In this document: positions 7,245 to 16,601 of the stretch, in pieces
Layout of the letters: each line of letters opens with the position of its first letter
Numbering within the stretch: position 1 is the first letter of the stretch
DNA from: Faecalibacterium prausnitzii
GTDB taxonomy: Bacteria; Bacillota; Clostridia; Oscillospirales; Ruminococcaceae
Length of the DNA stretch: 64,000 nucleotides
Assembly: GCF_003287495.1 (NCBI RefSeq)
Contig: NZ_PRLE01000002.1
Coordinates: 62,001 to 126,000 of the forward strand
Direction: 5' to 3'
The notes under the pieces: generated by a model
Seen by the model: the letters and a program-made list of their open reading frames with translations, nothing else
Told to the model about the DNA's origin: nothing
Databases searched by the model: none
Position numbers and translations under genes: made by a program

Positions 7245-7273
7245 AGTGTAGCGTTTTTTTGCCCGCTCGTCAA
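7245..7273 (-). promoter_or_regulatory. Promoter of the DUF1292 gene
   Basis: Minus strand TTGACG, 17 bases, TACACT, about 90 bases before the ATG. Five of six -35 bases match consensus. Confidence 0.65.
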
Positions 7274-7342
7274 GATGTTTTTCGCACAGAAAACGCGCCG
7301 CAAATTTTCACGCATTTTCCTCTCGCCTATCGGGCAGGAATA

Positions 7343-7351
7343 TGCTATACT
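7343..7351 (+). promoter_or_regulatory. Extended -10 promoter of the cyclophilin gene
   Basis: TGCTATACT is an extended -10 (TG, one base, TATACT), 72 bases before the start. No good -35 is visible, as is common with extended -10 promoters. Confidence 0.5.
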
Positions 7352-7423
7352 AAACGTTGTGTATCAACGCAGAGAATTTTGGGAAGAAACCATAATACAG
7401 GATATGCAAAAGGGGTGTGGAGT

Positions 7424-8173
7424 ATGAATCTCAGGCCAAAAAAATATTGCGCGGCACTGGCGCTGGGTCTGGCACTGGTACTGGTACTGGCGGGGTGCAG
7501 CGGGCTGCCCACCCTGCCGGGTCTTGGCGGCGACAGCAAGCCCCAGAGCATCAGCCGCCCGGCGGTAGAGTCCGGGGAGCTGCAGTTCACCCACCCGGCG
7601 GCAGGGGACACCATTGCCGTGTTCGATACTTCAGCGGGCGTGTTCAAGGCCGTGCTGTTCCCCAGCGAAGCCCCGCAGGCCTATGATAATTTTGCAGGCC
7701 TGGTGCAGAGCGGTTATTACAACGGCCTGACCGTTTCCCGGGTGGAAAAAAATTTCCTTGTGGAGGCCGGGCAGGGGGCCGACGGCAAAGGCACCACCAT
7801 CTGGAACGGCAGCCGCTGCCCCGTTGAGGTGAGCGACAAGCTCCACCATTACTCCGGGGCCCTCTGCATGGCCACGGACACCTCCGGCCAGTGCGCCAGC
7901 GTCTTCTATGTCATGGACACCCTGCCGGGCAGCGATTCCGTCACGCAGGAGCTGGTGGACCAGATGAACGCGGCCAGCTACCGCGCCGAGGTCGTTTCCG
8001 CTTACCAGACCGCCGGCGGGGCACCCTACCTCGATTATACCGATACCGTCCTCGGGCAGGTGTACGAGGGAATGGATGTGGTGGATGCCATCGGGCAGGC
8101 GGCGGTGGATGAGAACCAGAAGCCGACGGAGGCCATCACCATCAACCGTGTGAGCATTGAGACGTATCAATAA
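7424..8173 (+). CDS. Cyclophilin-type peptidyl-prolyl cis-trans isomerase, predicted lipoprotein
   Basis: Cyclophilins catalyse proline cis-trans isomerisation; a secreted form would assist extracytoplasmic folding. The 249-residue protein starts with a lipoprotein signal (positive MNLRPKKY, hydrophobic stretch, lipobox LAGC, Cys25). The domain (about 65-245) has EAPQAYDNFAGLVQSGYYNGLTVSRVEKNFLVEAGQ, matching the family (AP.T..NF..L...GYY....F.R...F..Q.G), then GALCMATDTSGQCASVFYV and LGQVYEGMDVVDAIGQ. The active-site arginine is at VSRVEKNF, but the usual FMIQGGDP reads FLVEAGQGAD, so catalysis may be reduced. ATG 7424 was chosen for the signal peptide; longer in-frame N-termini are not signal-like. 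Confidence 0.88.
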   Translation: MNLRPKKYCAALALGLALVLVLAGCSGLPTLPGLGGDSKPQSISRPAVESGELQFTHPAAGDTIAVFDTSAGVFKAVLFPSEAPQAYDNFAGLVQSGYYNGLTVSRVEKNFLVEAGQGADGKGTTIWNGSRCPVEVSDKLHHYSGALCMATDTSGQCASVFYVMDTLPGSDSVTQELVDQMNAASYRAEVVSAYQTAGGAPYLDYTDTVLGQVYEGMDVVDAIGQAAVDENQKPTEAITINRVSIETYQ

Positions 8174-8184
8174 CGCAAAAACAC

Positions 8185-8213
8185 AAAAGGGACGCTTTGC
8201 GGCGTCCCTTTTT
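8185..8213. terminator. Bidirectional terminator between cyclophilin gene and ruvX
   Basis: AAAAGGGACGC and GCGTCCCTTTTT form a stem with a short loop and flanking A and T tracts, between convergent genes. Confidence 0.85.
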
Positions 8214-8215
8214 GC

Positions 8216-8647
8216 TTAAATTTCCCCGGGGTGATCTTTCCGCCAGGCCAGGTAGTCGTCCAGGATGACGGTGGCGCTGACGGAGTCCAGAATTTCTTTC
8301 CGTTTGCTGCCGTAGGTGCCGCTCTCGTCCAGCAGGTCGGCGGCGGCGCAGGTGGTCTGCCGCTCGTCCCACATCCGCACGGGCAGGCCGCTCCACAGCT
8401 TGACGGTGGTAGCCAGCTTCCGGCTCTTGGCGGCGCGCTCGCCCTCGGTGCCGTCCATGTTCAGCGGCAGGCCGATGACGATGAGCTCGGCCCCGATCTC
8501 TTTGGCCACCTCACACACCCGGGCGGCCACCTTGTTGCGGGCCTTGAGGGTGATCTGCGGCGTGATGGGGCTGGTAAGAAACTCGGTGCGGTCGCAGGTG
8601 GCAAGGCCGGTGCGGCTGTCCCCGTAATCCACGGCTAAAATTTTCAT
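8216..8647 (-). CDS. ruvX: Putative pre-16S rRNA nuclease / Holliday junction resolvase-like protein (YqgF/RuvX)
   Basis: The 143-residue YqgF-family RNase H-fold nuclease is implicated in 16S rRNA 5'-end maturation, and in some species in junction resolution. Motifs: ILAVDYGDSRTGLA at the N-terminus, VIGLPLNMDGTEGERA, VRMWDERQTT and C-terminal LDSVSATVILDDYL supplying the last acidic residue. ATG 8647 matches the usual family start; AAAGGA lies upstream. It is transcribed convergently with the cyclophilin gene and divergently from addB. Confidence 0.93.
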   Translation of the reverse strand: MKILAVDYGDSRTGLATCDRTEFLTSPITPQITLKARNKVAARVCEVAKEIGAELIVIGLPLNMDGTEGERAAKSRKLATTVKLWSGLPVRMWDERQTTCAAADLLDESGTYGSKRKEILDSVSATVILDDYLAWRKDHPGEI

Positions 8648-8752
8648 AGGATGTCCTTTCTGCTTGCTGGTTTTCTCCAGTGTATCACAGAATAGATGTT
8701 CTTGCAATTTTGTGGTAAAATAAAAATATTACATGGCGAGCAAGGAGAAACT

Positions 8753-11700
8753 ATGCTGAAATTCGTGTTAGGCGGCTCCGGCAGCGGCAAGACAACCCTG
8801 CTGTACCAGCGCGTCAAGGCTCGGGCCGAGGCAGGGCAGCGCAGCATCCTGCTGGTGCCGGAACAGTTTACTTCCTCTACAGAGGGCCGCATTTACCGGG
8901 AACTGGGGGACAGCCTCTCCGGGCTGGTGGAGAGCTTTTCGTTCACCAGCCTGGCCGAGAAGATCCTCTCCACCGAGGGCGGCGCGGCGGTGCAGACCCT
9001 CTCGGATGCCGGGCGGACAGTGCTGGTCCGCCGCGCGCTGGAAGAGCTGCAGGACAATGTGCACTATTACTACCGCCACCGCCGCTCGGCGGCGTTCTGC
9101 CAGATGGCGGCGGAGACCATTGACGAACTCAAGAGCGCGGGCCTTTCCGGACAGCAGCTCTATGCGCTGGCCCGGAACTGCGGCACAGAGAGCGGCAAAC
9201 TCAGCGAGCTGGCCCTCATCTTCCAGGGGTATGAAACGCTGCTGGCCCACACCGGCATGGACCCGGCGGACCGGCTGGAGCTGGCTGCGGACCGGCTGGA
9301 AGCGGCACTGGCGGCGGGAAAGCTGCCGGAGTTTTTGCGGGACCGGGCGGTCTTTGTAGATGAATTTGATACGTTCAACGCCCCCAAAAAGAGGCTGATG
9401 GGGGCCATGCTGGCGGCATTGCCCATGGTAACGGTGGCCTTGTGCGATGACGGGACCCCGTTGCAGCCGGAAGATCTGAGTTTGTTCTCCGGGGCCAAGC
9501 AGGTGGCGGCACAGCTGCGCCAGCTGGCCCGGAAAAACGGGGCGGAAGTAGCCGTGCCGGAGCTGCTGCGGAAAGATCTCCGCCATCAGGATGCCCCGGC
9601 GCTGGCGGCTGTGACCCGCCTGCTGGAAACAGGCCGCTGTGAACCTCTGCCCCCGGAAACGGCCGACGGGTTGTACCTGTTTGCCGCCCCCAGCCGGGAG
9701 GAAGAAGCCAGGGCAGCGGCGGGAGCCATCCGCCGCCTGATGCGGCAGGGGGTCCGTTGCGGGAAGATCGCCGTGGTCTGCCGCGACATTGCAAAGTACA
9801 GGGCCGCCGTGCGGTATGAGTTCCGGATGGCGGACATTCCCCTCTACTGCGATGAGCCTACCACGCCGGAGTTCAGCGCCCCGGCCACCGCCGTGCGAGC
9901 CCTGCTGGCTCTGACCCGGGGCGCGGAGCTCACCGAGCAGCTGACCACCCTGGCCAAGACCGGCCTGTGCAGCCTGACCGAGGAAGAGGTCTGCGCGTTG
10001 GAAAACTACGCCTATACCTGGGCCCCCAATGCGGCGGCCTGGCGGGAGGAGTTTACCAAAAATCCCAGGGGCTTTGGCGATATGGAACCCACCGAGGAGG
10101 ATACTGCCAACCTGGCCCGGGCCGAGAAAGCCCGTGCCCTGCTGGTGGGGGCCGTGGACACCCTGCGGGGCAAGCTGCGCTCCGCCAATGCCGAGCAGAT
10201 GAGCCGGGCCCTCTATTTCTGCCTCAAAGAATTGGGGGCCGAAGATCAGCAAACCAGCCTCATCGAGGCCATCCGGGCCGAGCGGGGCATCCCGGCAGCG
10301 GAGGAAGCTGCCCGGGAGTGGAACGTCGTCATGGGCCTGCTCAACGAGATGGCCCGCCTGCTGGGGGAACAGACCGTCACGGTGGCGGAGTACGAGGACC
10401 TGTTCGGCCTGCTGCTCCGCGCCTCGGATCTGGGACACATCCCCCAGACGCTGGACGCCGTGGTGCTGGCTGGTGCTGGCAAAATGCGGCTGGACGACCC
10501 GGACTATGTGTTTGTTCTGGGGCTGGCGGAGGGCGAGTTCCCCACGGCTCCCGGCGAAAGCGGTCTGCTGACCCATGCGGACCGCGATGCCCTGATGGCG
10601 AATGAGATCGACCTGCCCGACTGCTTTGAGAACCGGGTGGTGCGCGAGCAGGTCTGTTTTTATAAGGCACTGACCGCCCCGGCCAAGGGGCTCTGGATGA
10701 GCTGGCCCAAGGGGCAGGGCCTGACCCTGTGCGCGGCCTTGGAGCCGATTGTGGACGCGCTGGACCCTGCCCCGCCGGAGCTGGAATTGGCTGACCTGGC
10801 CGCCACCCCGGCGGACGGGCTGGACTGCCTGGGCGGAGGCTGGCCCCTCACGGAGGTGGAGCGTGCCAGCCTGACCGAGGCCCTGAAAACACCGGGCACG
10901 GGACCGGAAGAAACCGAAGAACCGCAAGGCCTCGCCCTGCTCCGCCGGATGGCGGAAAGTGCCCCCCGGCAGGTGCACGACCTCACGGCTCTGGAAGCGC
11001 TGCTGGGGCGGCGGCTCCGCATCTCCCCCAGCCAGCTGGAAAAATATTATACCTGCCGTTACGGCTATTTCCTGCAATACGTTTTAGGCCTGCGCCCCCG
11101 CAAGCGGGCAGAGCTTTCCGCCGACCAGAGCGGCACCCTGATGCACTGGGTGCTGCAGATGGCGCTGGACCCGAACCCCGGCCCGGACAACCCCTGCGCC
11201 AACGCCATGACGCCTTTTTTGGAGCTGGACGACGAGGCCATGGCGGCGCTGGCCTCCCTGCTGGTGGACGAGTACGCCAAGCGCTATCTGCCGGAGGACA
11301 CCGCCCGCTTTGCCTACCTGCTCTCCCGCCTGAAAAAGAGCATGACAAGCCTTTTGTGCTACCTGCGGGATGAACAGCGGCAGTCCAGTTTCCGCCCGGT
11401 GGCCTGTGAATTGAAGATCGGCCGGGGGGAGGATTCTGTCCCCGGGCAGACCTATCATCTCTCGGACGGGCGGACGGTGCAGCTCATCGGTACGGTGGAT
11501 CGGGCGGACGAATGGGTGGAAGAAGACGGTACCCGCTGGGTGCGGGTGGTGGACTACAAGACCGGCAGCAAAAAGCTGGACCTGAAAGAGGTCTACTGCG
11601 GCCTGGACTGTCAGATGCTGCTCTACCTGTTCAGCCTGACGCGGGACAAAAGCGGCCGTTTTACCGGGGCAGAGCCTGCGGGCGTGCTGTACCTGCTGGC

Positions 11701-12124
11701 CGACCCGGCCCCCGAGACGACCACCCGCCAGAACGCCGCCAAGAGCGTGGAGTACAAGCTGGATGGCCTGGTGCGGGACGAGCAGAAAGTGTTCGACGCC
11801 ATGGATGCCGACGAGACGGGGCGGTATCTGCCGTTCTCGTTCCGCAACGGTGCCCCCAGCCCCTACCAGAAAGACAAGCGGGCGGACATCGCCAAGCTGA
11901 ACCGCATCGAGCTGCATCTGGACGACCTGGTCACCCGGATGGGCGAGCAGCTCTACGGCGGGCAGATCGCCGCCGAGCCGCTGGTGACGGGCCGCAGCCC
12001 CTGCCAGTGGTGTGATTACGGCTTTATCTGCTGCCATGAGACGGGCATCGGGGAGCGGGCCCTGAACGCCCCGGAAAAGCCTTTTGAACCCGAAGAAAAA
12101 ACCGAGGAGGAGGAAAAAGCATGA
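8753..12124 (+). CDS. addB: ATP-dependent helicase/deoxyribonuclease subunit B (AddB)
   Basis: AddB partners AddA in the Chi-regulated helicase-nuclease that processes double-strand breaks for RecA. The 1123-residue protein opens with an intact Walker A (LGGSGSGKTTLL, residues 6-17), keeps VFVDEFDTFNAPKK, and ends in a RecB-type nuclease domain (GTVDRADEW ... RVVDYKTGSKKLDL). Cysteines flanking the nuclease (YTCRYGYFLQY, then PCQWCDYGFICC) fit the AddB iron-sulfur cluster. ATG 8753 has AAGGAGAAA upstream. The stop overlaps the addA start by four bases (ATGA), so the subunits are coupled. Order addB-addA is usual in Firmicutes. Confidence 0.95.
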   Translation: MLKFVLGGSGSGKTTLLYQRVKARAEAGQRSILLVPEQFTSSTEGRIYRELGDSLSGLVESFSFTSLAEKILSTEGGAAVQTLSDAGRTVLVRRALEELQDNVHYYYRHRRSAAFCQMAAETIDELKSAGLSGQQLYALARNCGTESGKLSELALIFQGYETLLAHTGMDPADRLELAADRLEAALAAGKLPEFLRDRAVFVDEFDTFNAPKKRLMGAMLAALPMVTVALCDDGTPLQPEDLSLFSGAKQVAAQLRQLARKNGAEVAVPELLRKDLRHQDAPALAAVTRLLETGRCEPLPPETADGLYLFAAPSREEEARAAAGAIRRLMRQGVRCGKIAVVCRDIAKYRAAVRYEFRMADIPLYCDEPTTPEFSAPATAVRALLALTRGAELTEQLTTLAKTGLCSLTEEEVCALENYAYTWAPNAAAWREEFTKNPRGFGDMEPTEEDTANLARAEKARALLVGAVDTLRGKLRSANAEQMSRALYFCLKELGAEDQQTSLIEAIRAERGIPAAEEAAREWNVVMGLLNEMARLLGEQTVTVAEYEDLFGLLLRASDLGHIPQTLDAVVLAGAGKMRLDDPDYVFVLGLAEGEFPTAPGESGLLTHADRDALMANEIDLPDCFENRVVREQVCFYKALTAPAKGLWMSWPKGQGLTLCAALEPIVDALDPAPPELELADLAATPADGLDCLGGGWPLTEVERASLTEALKTPGTGPEETEEPQGLALLRRMAESAPRQVHDLTALEALLGRRLRISPSQLEKYYTCRYGYFLQYVLGLRPRKRAELSADQSGTLMHWVLQMALDPNPGPDNPCANAMTPFLELDDEAMAALASLLVDEYAKRYLPEDTARFAYLLSRLKKSMTSLLCYLRDEQRQSSFRPVACELKIGRGEDSVPGQTYHLSDGRTVQLIGTVDRADEWVEEDGTRWVRVVDYKTGSKKLDLKEVYCGLDCQMLLYLFSLTRDKSGRFTGAEPAGVLYLLADPAPETTTRQNAAKSVEYKLDGLVRDEQKVFDAMDADETGRYLPFSFRNGAPSPYQKDKRADIAKLNRIELHLDDLVTRMGEQLYGGQIAAEPLVTGRSPCQWCDYGFICCHETGIGERALNAPEKPFEPEEKTEEEEKA

Positions 12125-15100
12125 GCGAACCCAAATGGACGCCTGCCCAGTGCGCCGCCATTGCAGACCGGGGCGGTGCGCTGCTGGTGAGCGCGGCGGC
12201 GGGCAGCGGCAAGACCGCTGTCCTGACCGAGCGCGCCGTCCGGCTCATCACGGACCCGGACCACCCCGTGGACGCCGACCGCCTCCTCATCGTTACCTTT
12301 ACCAACGCGGCTGCCGCCGAGCTGCGGGCCCGCATCGGGCAGGCATTGCTCCGGCGCAGCCAGGCAGAGCCGGGCAACAGCGCCCTCCGCCGCCAGCGGA
12401 TGCTGCTGCAGCGGGCCCCCATCTGCACCATTGATGCGTTCTGCCTCGATTTGCTCCACAAGCATTTCCAGGCGCTGGACATCCCGCCGGACTTTTCCCC
12501 CGCCGACCCCGGCAGTGTGGAAACCTTGCGGGCAGCGGCCCTCTCGGAGACGCTGGAGCACGCCTACGCCGACCCGGATTTCTGCGCCTTTGCCGACCTG
12601 TACGGCAAGGGCCGCACGGACCGGGCGGCGGGGGAGACGATCCTACACGTCTATGATTTCCTCCGTGCCCTGCCGGACTATGACAAAAAGCTGGACGAAT
12701 TTTTAGCCCCGTGGGAAGCGGAGAACGGGTTTGCTTCCACCTGCTGGCACGACATCCTGCTGCGGGAGGCTGCCCGTGATGCGCAGTCGGCCCGGGAGCT
12801 GTTCGAGGCGGCGCTGGCGGATGCAAACACGGACTCTGTGCAGGAGCTGGGGGAAGCACAGCTGAAAAAAACGCCTGCAGCCATCCGGAAAGCCGAAGAG
12901 GCGGTGCAGGAAAAATACGAGGAAGTCTGCGGCCGGCTGGAAGAAGCTGCCGCCCGGCTGGGCGAGGTGGAGCGGCTGGCCCGGGCCGGGGAGTGGACGT
13001 CCCTTTACGACAGGCTCACCCCTTATGTTCTGGGCATGGAGGAGACGCCGGGCCTGAAAGGCTCCCGCAGGCGGCTGAAAGGCGACCACAAGACCGCCAT
13101 CAAGACCCGCGCCAGTGAGGCGGCGGACCTGTTTGAGACCATCTGCGGCCTTGTCTCCTGCAGCATGGAAGAGGCCGAGGCGGACCGGAAAGAGGCCCTG
13201 CCTCGGCTCCGGGCCCTGTTTGCGGCGGTGCGGGATTTTGATGCCCGCTTCTCCGCCAAAAAGCAGGAGCGGAAGCTGCTGGAATTCAGTGATTTTGAGC
13301 ATCAGGCTCTCCGCCTGCTGCGGGACGCGGACGGCAAGCCCACCCCGCTGTGCGAGAGCATCCGGCAGAATTACGCCGCCGTGATGGTGGACGAGTATCA
13401 GGACACGAACGCCTTGCAGGACGCCCTTTACACCTGCCTTGCCACCCCCAGCGGGGATGATTTGTTCCTCGTGGGCGATTTGAAGCAGAGCATCTACCGC
13501 TTCCGTCAGGCCGACCCCAGCATCTTCCGGCAAAAGCTGGATCGCTGGCCCCTGCTGCCGGGCGGAGTTGCCCGCCCCCGCCCGGAGGAGGGCACCCCGG
13601 GCCGGAACGCTCTATTGGCGCTGGATGCCAACTTCCGGAGCGCGCCGCAGGTGGTAGCGGGCATCAACTTTTTGTTTGAGCAGCTCATGACTCCCTCGCT
13701 GGGCGATACCGCTTACGGCGACGGCCAGCGGCTGGTCTGCGGGGCACCGGGAACGTACGCGGGCCGTGTGGAAGCGCACTTCCTGCCCGACGACACGGCG
13801 GAGACAGACGCGAATTTCATCGCGGAAAAAATCGAGCAGCTGGTGGCGGCCGGGGAGCCGGTGCGGGAGGGGAGCGCGACCCGCCCGGTCCGGTATGAGG
13901 ACTGCTGCATCCTGCTGGCGGCCCGCGGCGATTTCCCGGCCTATGCCGAGGCGTTGACGGCCCGGGGCATCCCGGTTTATGCCGACGCCCGGGAAAATCT
14001 GCTGGATGCCCCCCACATCCGGCCTCTCATCGCCCTGCTGCGGGTCATCGACAACCCCGCGCAGGACATCTATCTGGCAGCTGCCATGCTGGGGCCGCTG
14101 TTCGGCTTCACGGACGATGATCTTGTCCGTCTCCGGGCCCTGCAGCGCAAGACCAGCCTCTATGGCGCGGTGCTGGCGGCAGTGCAGAGCGAGGAAGACA
14201 ACGAGTTCACCCGGAAAGCGCGGGCTTTTTATGCCCGCCTGACGGAGCTGCGCCGGATGGCCCGGAGCGTGCCGGTGGAGCAGCTGCTGGAGGAGATCTT
14301 TGCCTCCACCGGCTATCTGGCGGCGCTGGGCGTCATGGAAAACGGCACCCGCCGCCGGGAGGACGCCCGGCGGTTTGCGGCGTTCTGCGCCAGCGTGGGC
14401 GGCAGCGGCATCTCGGCGCTGGTGCGCGCCATTGACGCGGCGGCCCTGGCGGGCTCCACCGGGCAGGATACCGTTCCCGGCGGTTCCCGCCCTGGCTGCG
14501 TGACCATTATGACCATCCACCGCTCCAAGGGATTGCAGTTCCCGGTGGTGTTTTTGGCGGACACGGCCCGGCGGTTCAATGCCGCCGACACCCGCCAGCC
14601 GGTGCTGCTCCACCGGGAGGTCGGCGCGGGGCTCCGCCTCCGGCCCGAGGCGGGGGAGGGCGCCTACAAGACCGCCGCCTATGCCGCCCTGGCCAATGTC
14701 CACGAGCAGGAAATGCGCAGTGAGCAGATGCGGCTGCTCTATGTGGCCCTGACCCGGGCGCAGGACGAGCTGATTTTGACCATCCCATTGGGGATGACCA
14801 AGACCACCAACCCCTTTGCCAAAGCGGCGGCGTTTTTGACGGCCGGGGCAGGGGAGACGCTGCACCAACAGGCGGCCTGCTTTGCGGACTGGCTGCGGGC
14901 GGCGCTGCTGGTCCACCCGGGCGGCGGGCCGCTCCGCCGCCTGGCGGAGAATCTGGAGCTGCCGTTTGTGGACACCCGGAGCACCATTGCGGTGACGGTT
15001 CATGACGCCCCGGCGGAGGCGGCGGAGCCGGAAACGGCGGAAGAAATTCTCGAAACGGCCTCCGCCGACCCGGCCCTTGTAGAGACACTGCGGGCGGGCT

Positions 15101-15795
15101 TTGGCTGGCAGTACCCTGCAGCGGACCTGGCCGCGGTGCCTGCCAAGGTCAGCGTGACCAGCATCGTCCACAAGCAGGAGCAGACGACATTGGAGCGGCC
15201 CGCGTTCCTTTCCAAAGACGGCCTCACCGCCGCCGAGATGGGAACGGCCCTCCACGCCTTTCTGGAGCACGCCGATTTCGCAGCCCTTGCCGCCGGGCTT
15301 GCCGGGGGCGGGGATACACTGGCCGAGGCCATCCGCACCGAGCGCCAGCGGCAGGTGGAGGCAAAGCTTACCCCGCCGGAAATTGCCGGGAAGCTGGATG
15401 TGAGCAAGATCCGCCGCTTTGTGGAAAGCGAGGCTTTTGCCCGCATCCGGGCGGCAAAGCAGGTGCTGCGGGAGCTGGACTTCATCACGGCCCTGCCTGC
15501 CAGCGCGGTGCTGGCGGCGCAGGGGAGTGCCCGGCTGCAGGCAGACTCCGCGGCCGCCCAGGCGCGGGTGTTGGTGCAGGGCATTGCGGACATCGTGCTG
15601 GTGTTTGACGACCACATCGAGCTGCTGGACTATAAGACCGACCGCAAAAAGACGGAACAGGAGTTTCTGGACGCCTACCGTGCCCAGCTCAATCTGTACG
15701 CCCTGGCCATTGAAAAGCGCTTCGCGCCAAAGCCCGTGACGTATAAAGGGATCTACTCGTTCAGCCTGAACCGGCTGCTCGAAGTGGAAACATAA
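12121..15795 (+). CDS. addA: ATP-dependent helicase/nuclease subunit A (AddA)
   Basis: The 1224-residue protein is a UvrD-type helicase with a C-terminal RecB-like nuclease. Visible: Walker A SAAAGSGKTAVLTERAVRLI (about 22-41), motif Ia TFTNAAAAEL, Walker B AVMVDEYQDTNALQD, motif III LVGDLKQSIYRFRQADPSIF, motif V-like VTIMTIHRSKGLQFPVVFL, LLYVALTRAQDELIL, and nuclease motif LLDYKTDRKKTEQEFL near the C-terminus. Translation is coupled to addB. No terminator is obvious after it; the infC promoter follows within 30 bases. Length is typical. Confidence 0.96.
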   Translation: MSEPKWTPAQCAAIADRGGALLVSAAAGSGKTAVLTERAVRLITDPDHPVDADRLLIVTFTNAAAAELRARIGQALLRRSQAEPGNSALRRQRMLLQRAPICTIDAFCLDLLHKHFQALDIPPDFSPADPGSVETLRAAALSETLEHAYADPDFCAFADLYGKGRTDRAAGETILHVYDFLRALPDYDKKLDEFLAPWEAENGFASTCWHDILLREAARDAQSARELFEAALADANTDSVQELGEAQLKKTPAAIRKAEEAVQEKYEEVCGRLEEAAARLGEVERLARAGEWTSLYDRLTPYVLGMEETPGLKGSRRRLKGDHKTAIKTRASEAADLFETICGLVSCSMEEAEADRKEALPRLRALFAAVRDFDARFSAKKQERKLLEFSDFEHQALRLLRDADGKPTPLCESIRQNYAAVMVDEYQDTNALQDALYTCLATPSGDDLFLVGDLKQSIYRFRQADPSIFRQKLDRWPLLPGGVARPRPEEGTPGRNALLALDANFRSAPQVVAGINFLFEQLMTPSLGDTAYGDGQRLVCGAPGTYAGRVEAHFLPDDTAETDANFIAEKIEQLVAAGEPVREGSATRPVRYEDCCILLAARGDFPAYAEALTARGIPVYADARENLLDAPHIRPLIALLRVIDNPAQDIYLAAAMLGPLFGFTDDDLVRLRALQRKTSLYGAVLAAVQSEEDNEFTRKARAFYARLTELRRMARSVPVEQLLEEIFASTGYLAALGVMENGTRRREDARRFAAFCASVGGSGISALVRAIDAAALAGSTGQDTVPGGSRPGCVTIMTIHRSKGLQFPVVFLADTARRFNAADTRQPVLLHREVGAGLRLRPEAGEGAYKTAAYAALANVHEQEMRSEQMRLLYVALTRAQDELILTIPLGMTKTTNPFAKAAAFLTAGAGETLHQQAACFADWLRAALLVHPGGGPLRRLAENLELPFVDTRSTIAVTVHDAPAEAAEPETAEEILETASADPALVETLRAGFGWQYPAADLAAVPAKVSVTSIVHKQEQTTLERPAFLSKDGLTAAEMGTALHAFLEHADFAALAAGLAGGGDTLAEAIRTERQRQVEAKLTPPEIAGKLDVSKIRRFVESEAFARIRAAKQVLRELDFITALPASAVLAAQGSARLQADSAAAQARVLVQGIADIVLVFDDHIELLDYKTDRKKTEQEFLDAYRAQLNLYALAIEKRFAPKPVTYKGIYSFSLNRLLEVET

Positions 15796-15821
15796 TTTTT
15801 CAAAAATCCGCATAAAAATGC

Positions 15822-15850
15822 TTGACAGGGGATACGGGCTGTGGTAAACT
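15822..15850 (+). promoter_or_regulatory. Promoter of the infC-rpmI-rplT operon
   Basis: TTGACA, 17 bases, TAAACT: a perfect -35 and a near-consensus -10. It lies about 200 bases before infC, leaving a long leader. Confidence 0.85.
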
Positions 15851-15856
15851 ACTCGG

Positions 15857-16036
15857 GTAAAGAAAGCAGCTACGGCCTGTGCCGCGCTCGCCTTGTGGGG
15901 TTCAAATCCCCGGGCTATACCCTGAAACGTATCTCCTGAGAGCAGGAGTGCGGCTTTGAGTGAATTGTGCGCGGCTGTCCGGAAACGGGCGGCCGCGTTT
16001 TCTACGCTAAATTTTGCAACACTATGGATTATTGTT
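15857..16036 (+). promoter_or_regulatory. Structured leader of infC (L20-leader-like) with attenuator
   Basis: The 180-nt untranslated leader contains GGGTA pairing with TACCC (about 15855-15921), enclosing a hairpin TGGGG-TTCAAAT-CCCCG (15896-15912) that copies a tRNA T-arm. Farther on, CGCGGCTGTCC (15970-15980) pairs with GGGCGGCCGCG (15987-15997) before a TTTT run, a terminator-like attenuator. In Firmicutes this operon is controlled by L20 binding its leader; the assignment to that class is inference from position and structure. Confidence 0.6.
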
Positions 16037-16052
16037 TGGAGGTGCATTCATC

Positions 16053-16583
16053 ATCGCTACCGCTGGAAAGTCGAAGGAACTGGAGATCAACGGTCAGATC
16101 CGTGACCGTGAGGTTCGCCTGATCGGAGCAGACGGCGAGCAGAAAGGTGTGGTCAGCATTCAGGTGGCCATGCGTGCTGCTGAGGACGCAGGGCTCGATC
16201 TGGTAAAGATCGCACCGCAGGCTGTCCCGCCTGTGTGCAAGGTGCTGGATTACGGCAAGTACCGTTTTGAACAGCAGAAGAAGGAGAAGGAAGCCAAGAA
16301 GAACCAGAAGGTGGTCGAAGTCAAAGAGACCCGCCTCTCGCTCAACATTGACACCAACGACTTCAACACCAAGCTGAACCAGACCGCCAAGTTTTTGGCA
16401 GCTGGCCACAAGGTGAAAGTTTCGATCCGCTTCCGTGGCCGCGAGATGGCGCACAGCGCACTGGGTGCCGACGTGCTGAAACGCTTTGCCGAGGGCCTGC
16501 CCCAGGCAAGCATGGACAAAGCACCGGTGCTTGAGGGCCGCACGATGTCCATTCTGCTGATCCCGAAACCCAATAAGGACTAA
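16053..16583 (+). CDS. infC: Translation initiation factor IF-3
   Basis: IF-3 (176 residues) binds the 30S subunit and enforces start-codon fidelity. Sequence blocks ELEINGQIRDREVRLIGADGEQ, DLVKIAP and VCKVLDYGKYRFEQQKKEKE (N-domain and linker), then ETRLSLNIDTNDFNTKL and VKVSIRFRGREMAHS (C-domain) are standard. The start appears to be AUC at 16053. GGAGGTG (16038-16044) is eight bases upstream, no ATG, GTG or TTG lies at a suitable distance in frame, and the context copies rplK (GGAGGTGCATTTATC then ATG) with ATC replacing ATG. AUC at 16050 is the alternative. Non-AUG starts allow IF-3 to repress its own synthesis. Confidence 0.93.
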   Translation: MATAGKSKELEINGQIRDREVRLIGADGEQKGVVSIQVAMRAAEDAGLDLVKIAPQAVPPVCKVLDYGKYRFEQQKKEKEAKKNQKVVEVKETRLSLNIDTNDFNTKLNQTAKFLAAGHKVKVSIRFRGREMAHSALGADVLKRFAEGLPQASMDKAPVLEGRTMSILLIPKPNKD

Positions 16584-16601
16584 TTTTAGGAGGATACTAA
16601 A

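Noticed and set aside
15857-15925. Possible tRNA gene in the infC leader (GGTTCAAATCC-like T-arm)
   Set aside because: No matching acceptor stem, D-arm or anticodon arm can be built at the right distances; kept only as a leader substructure.
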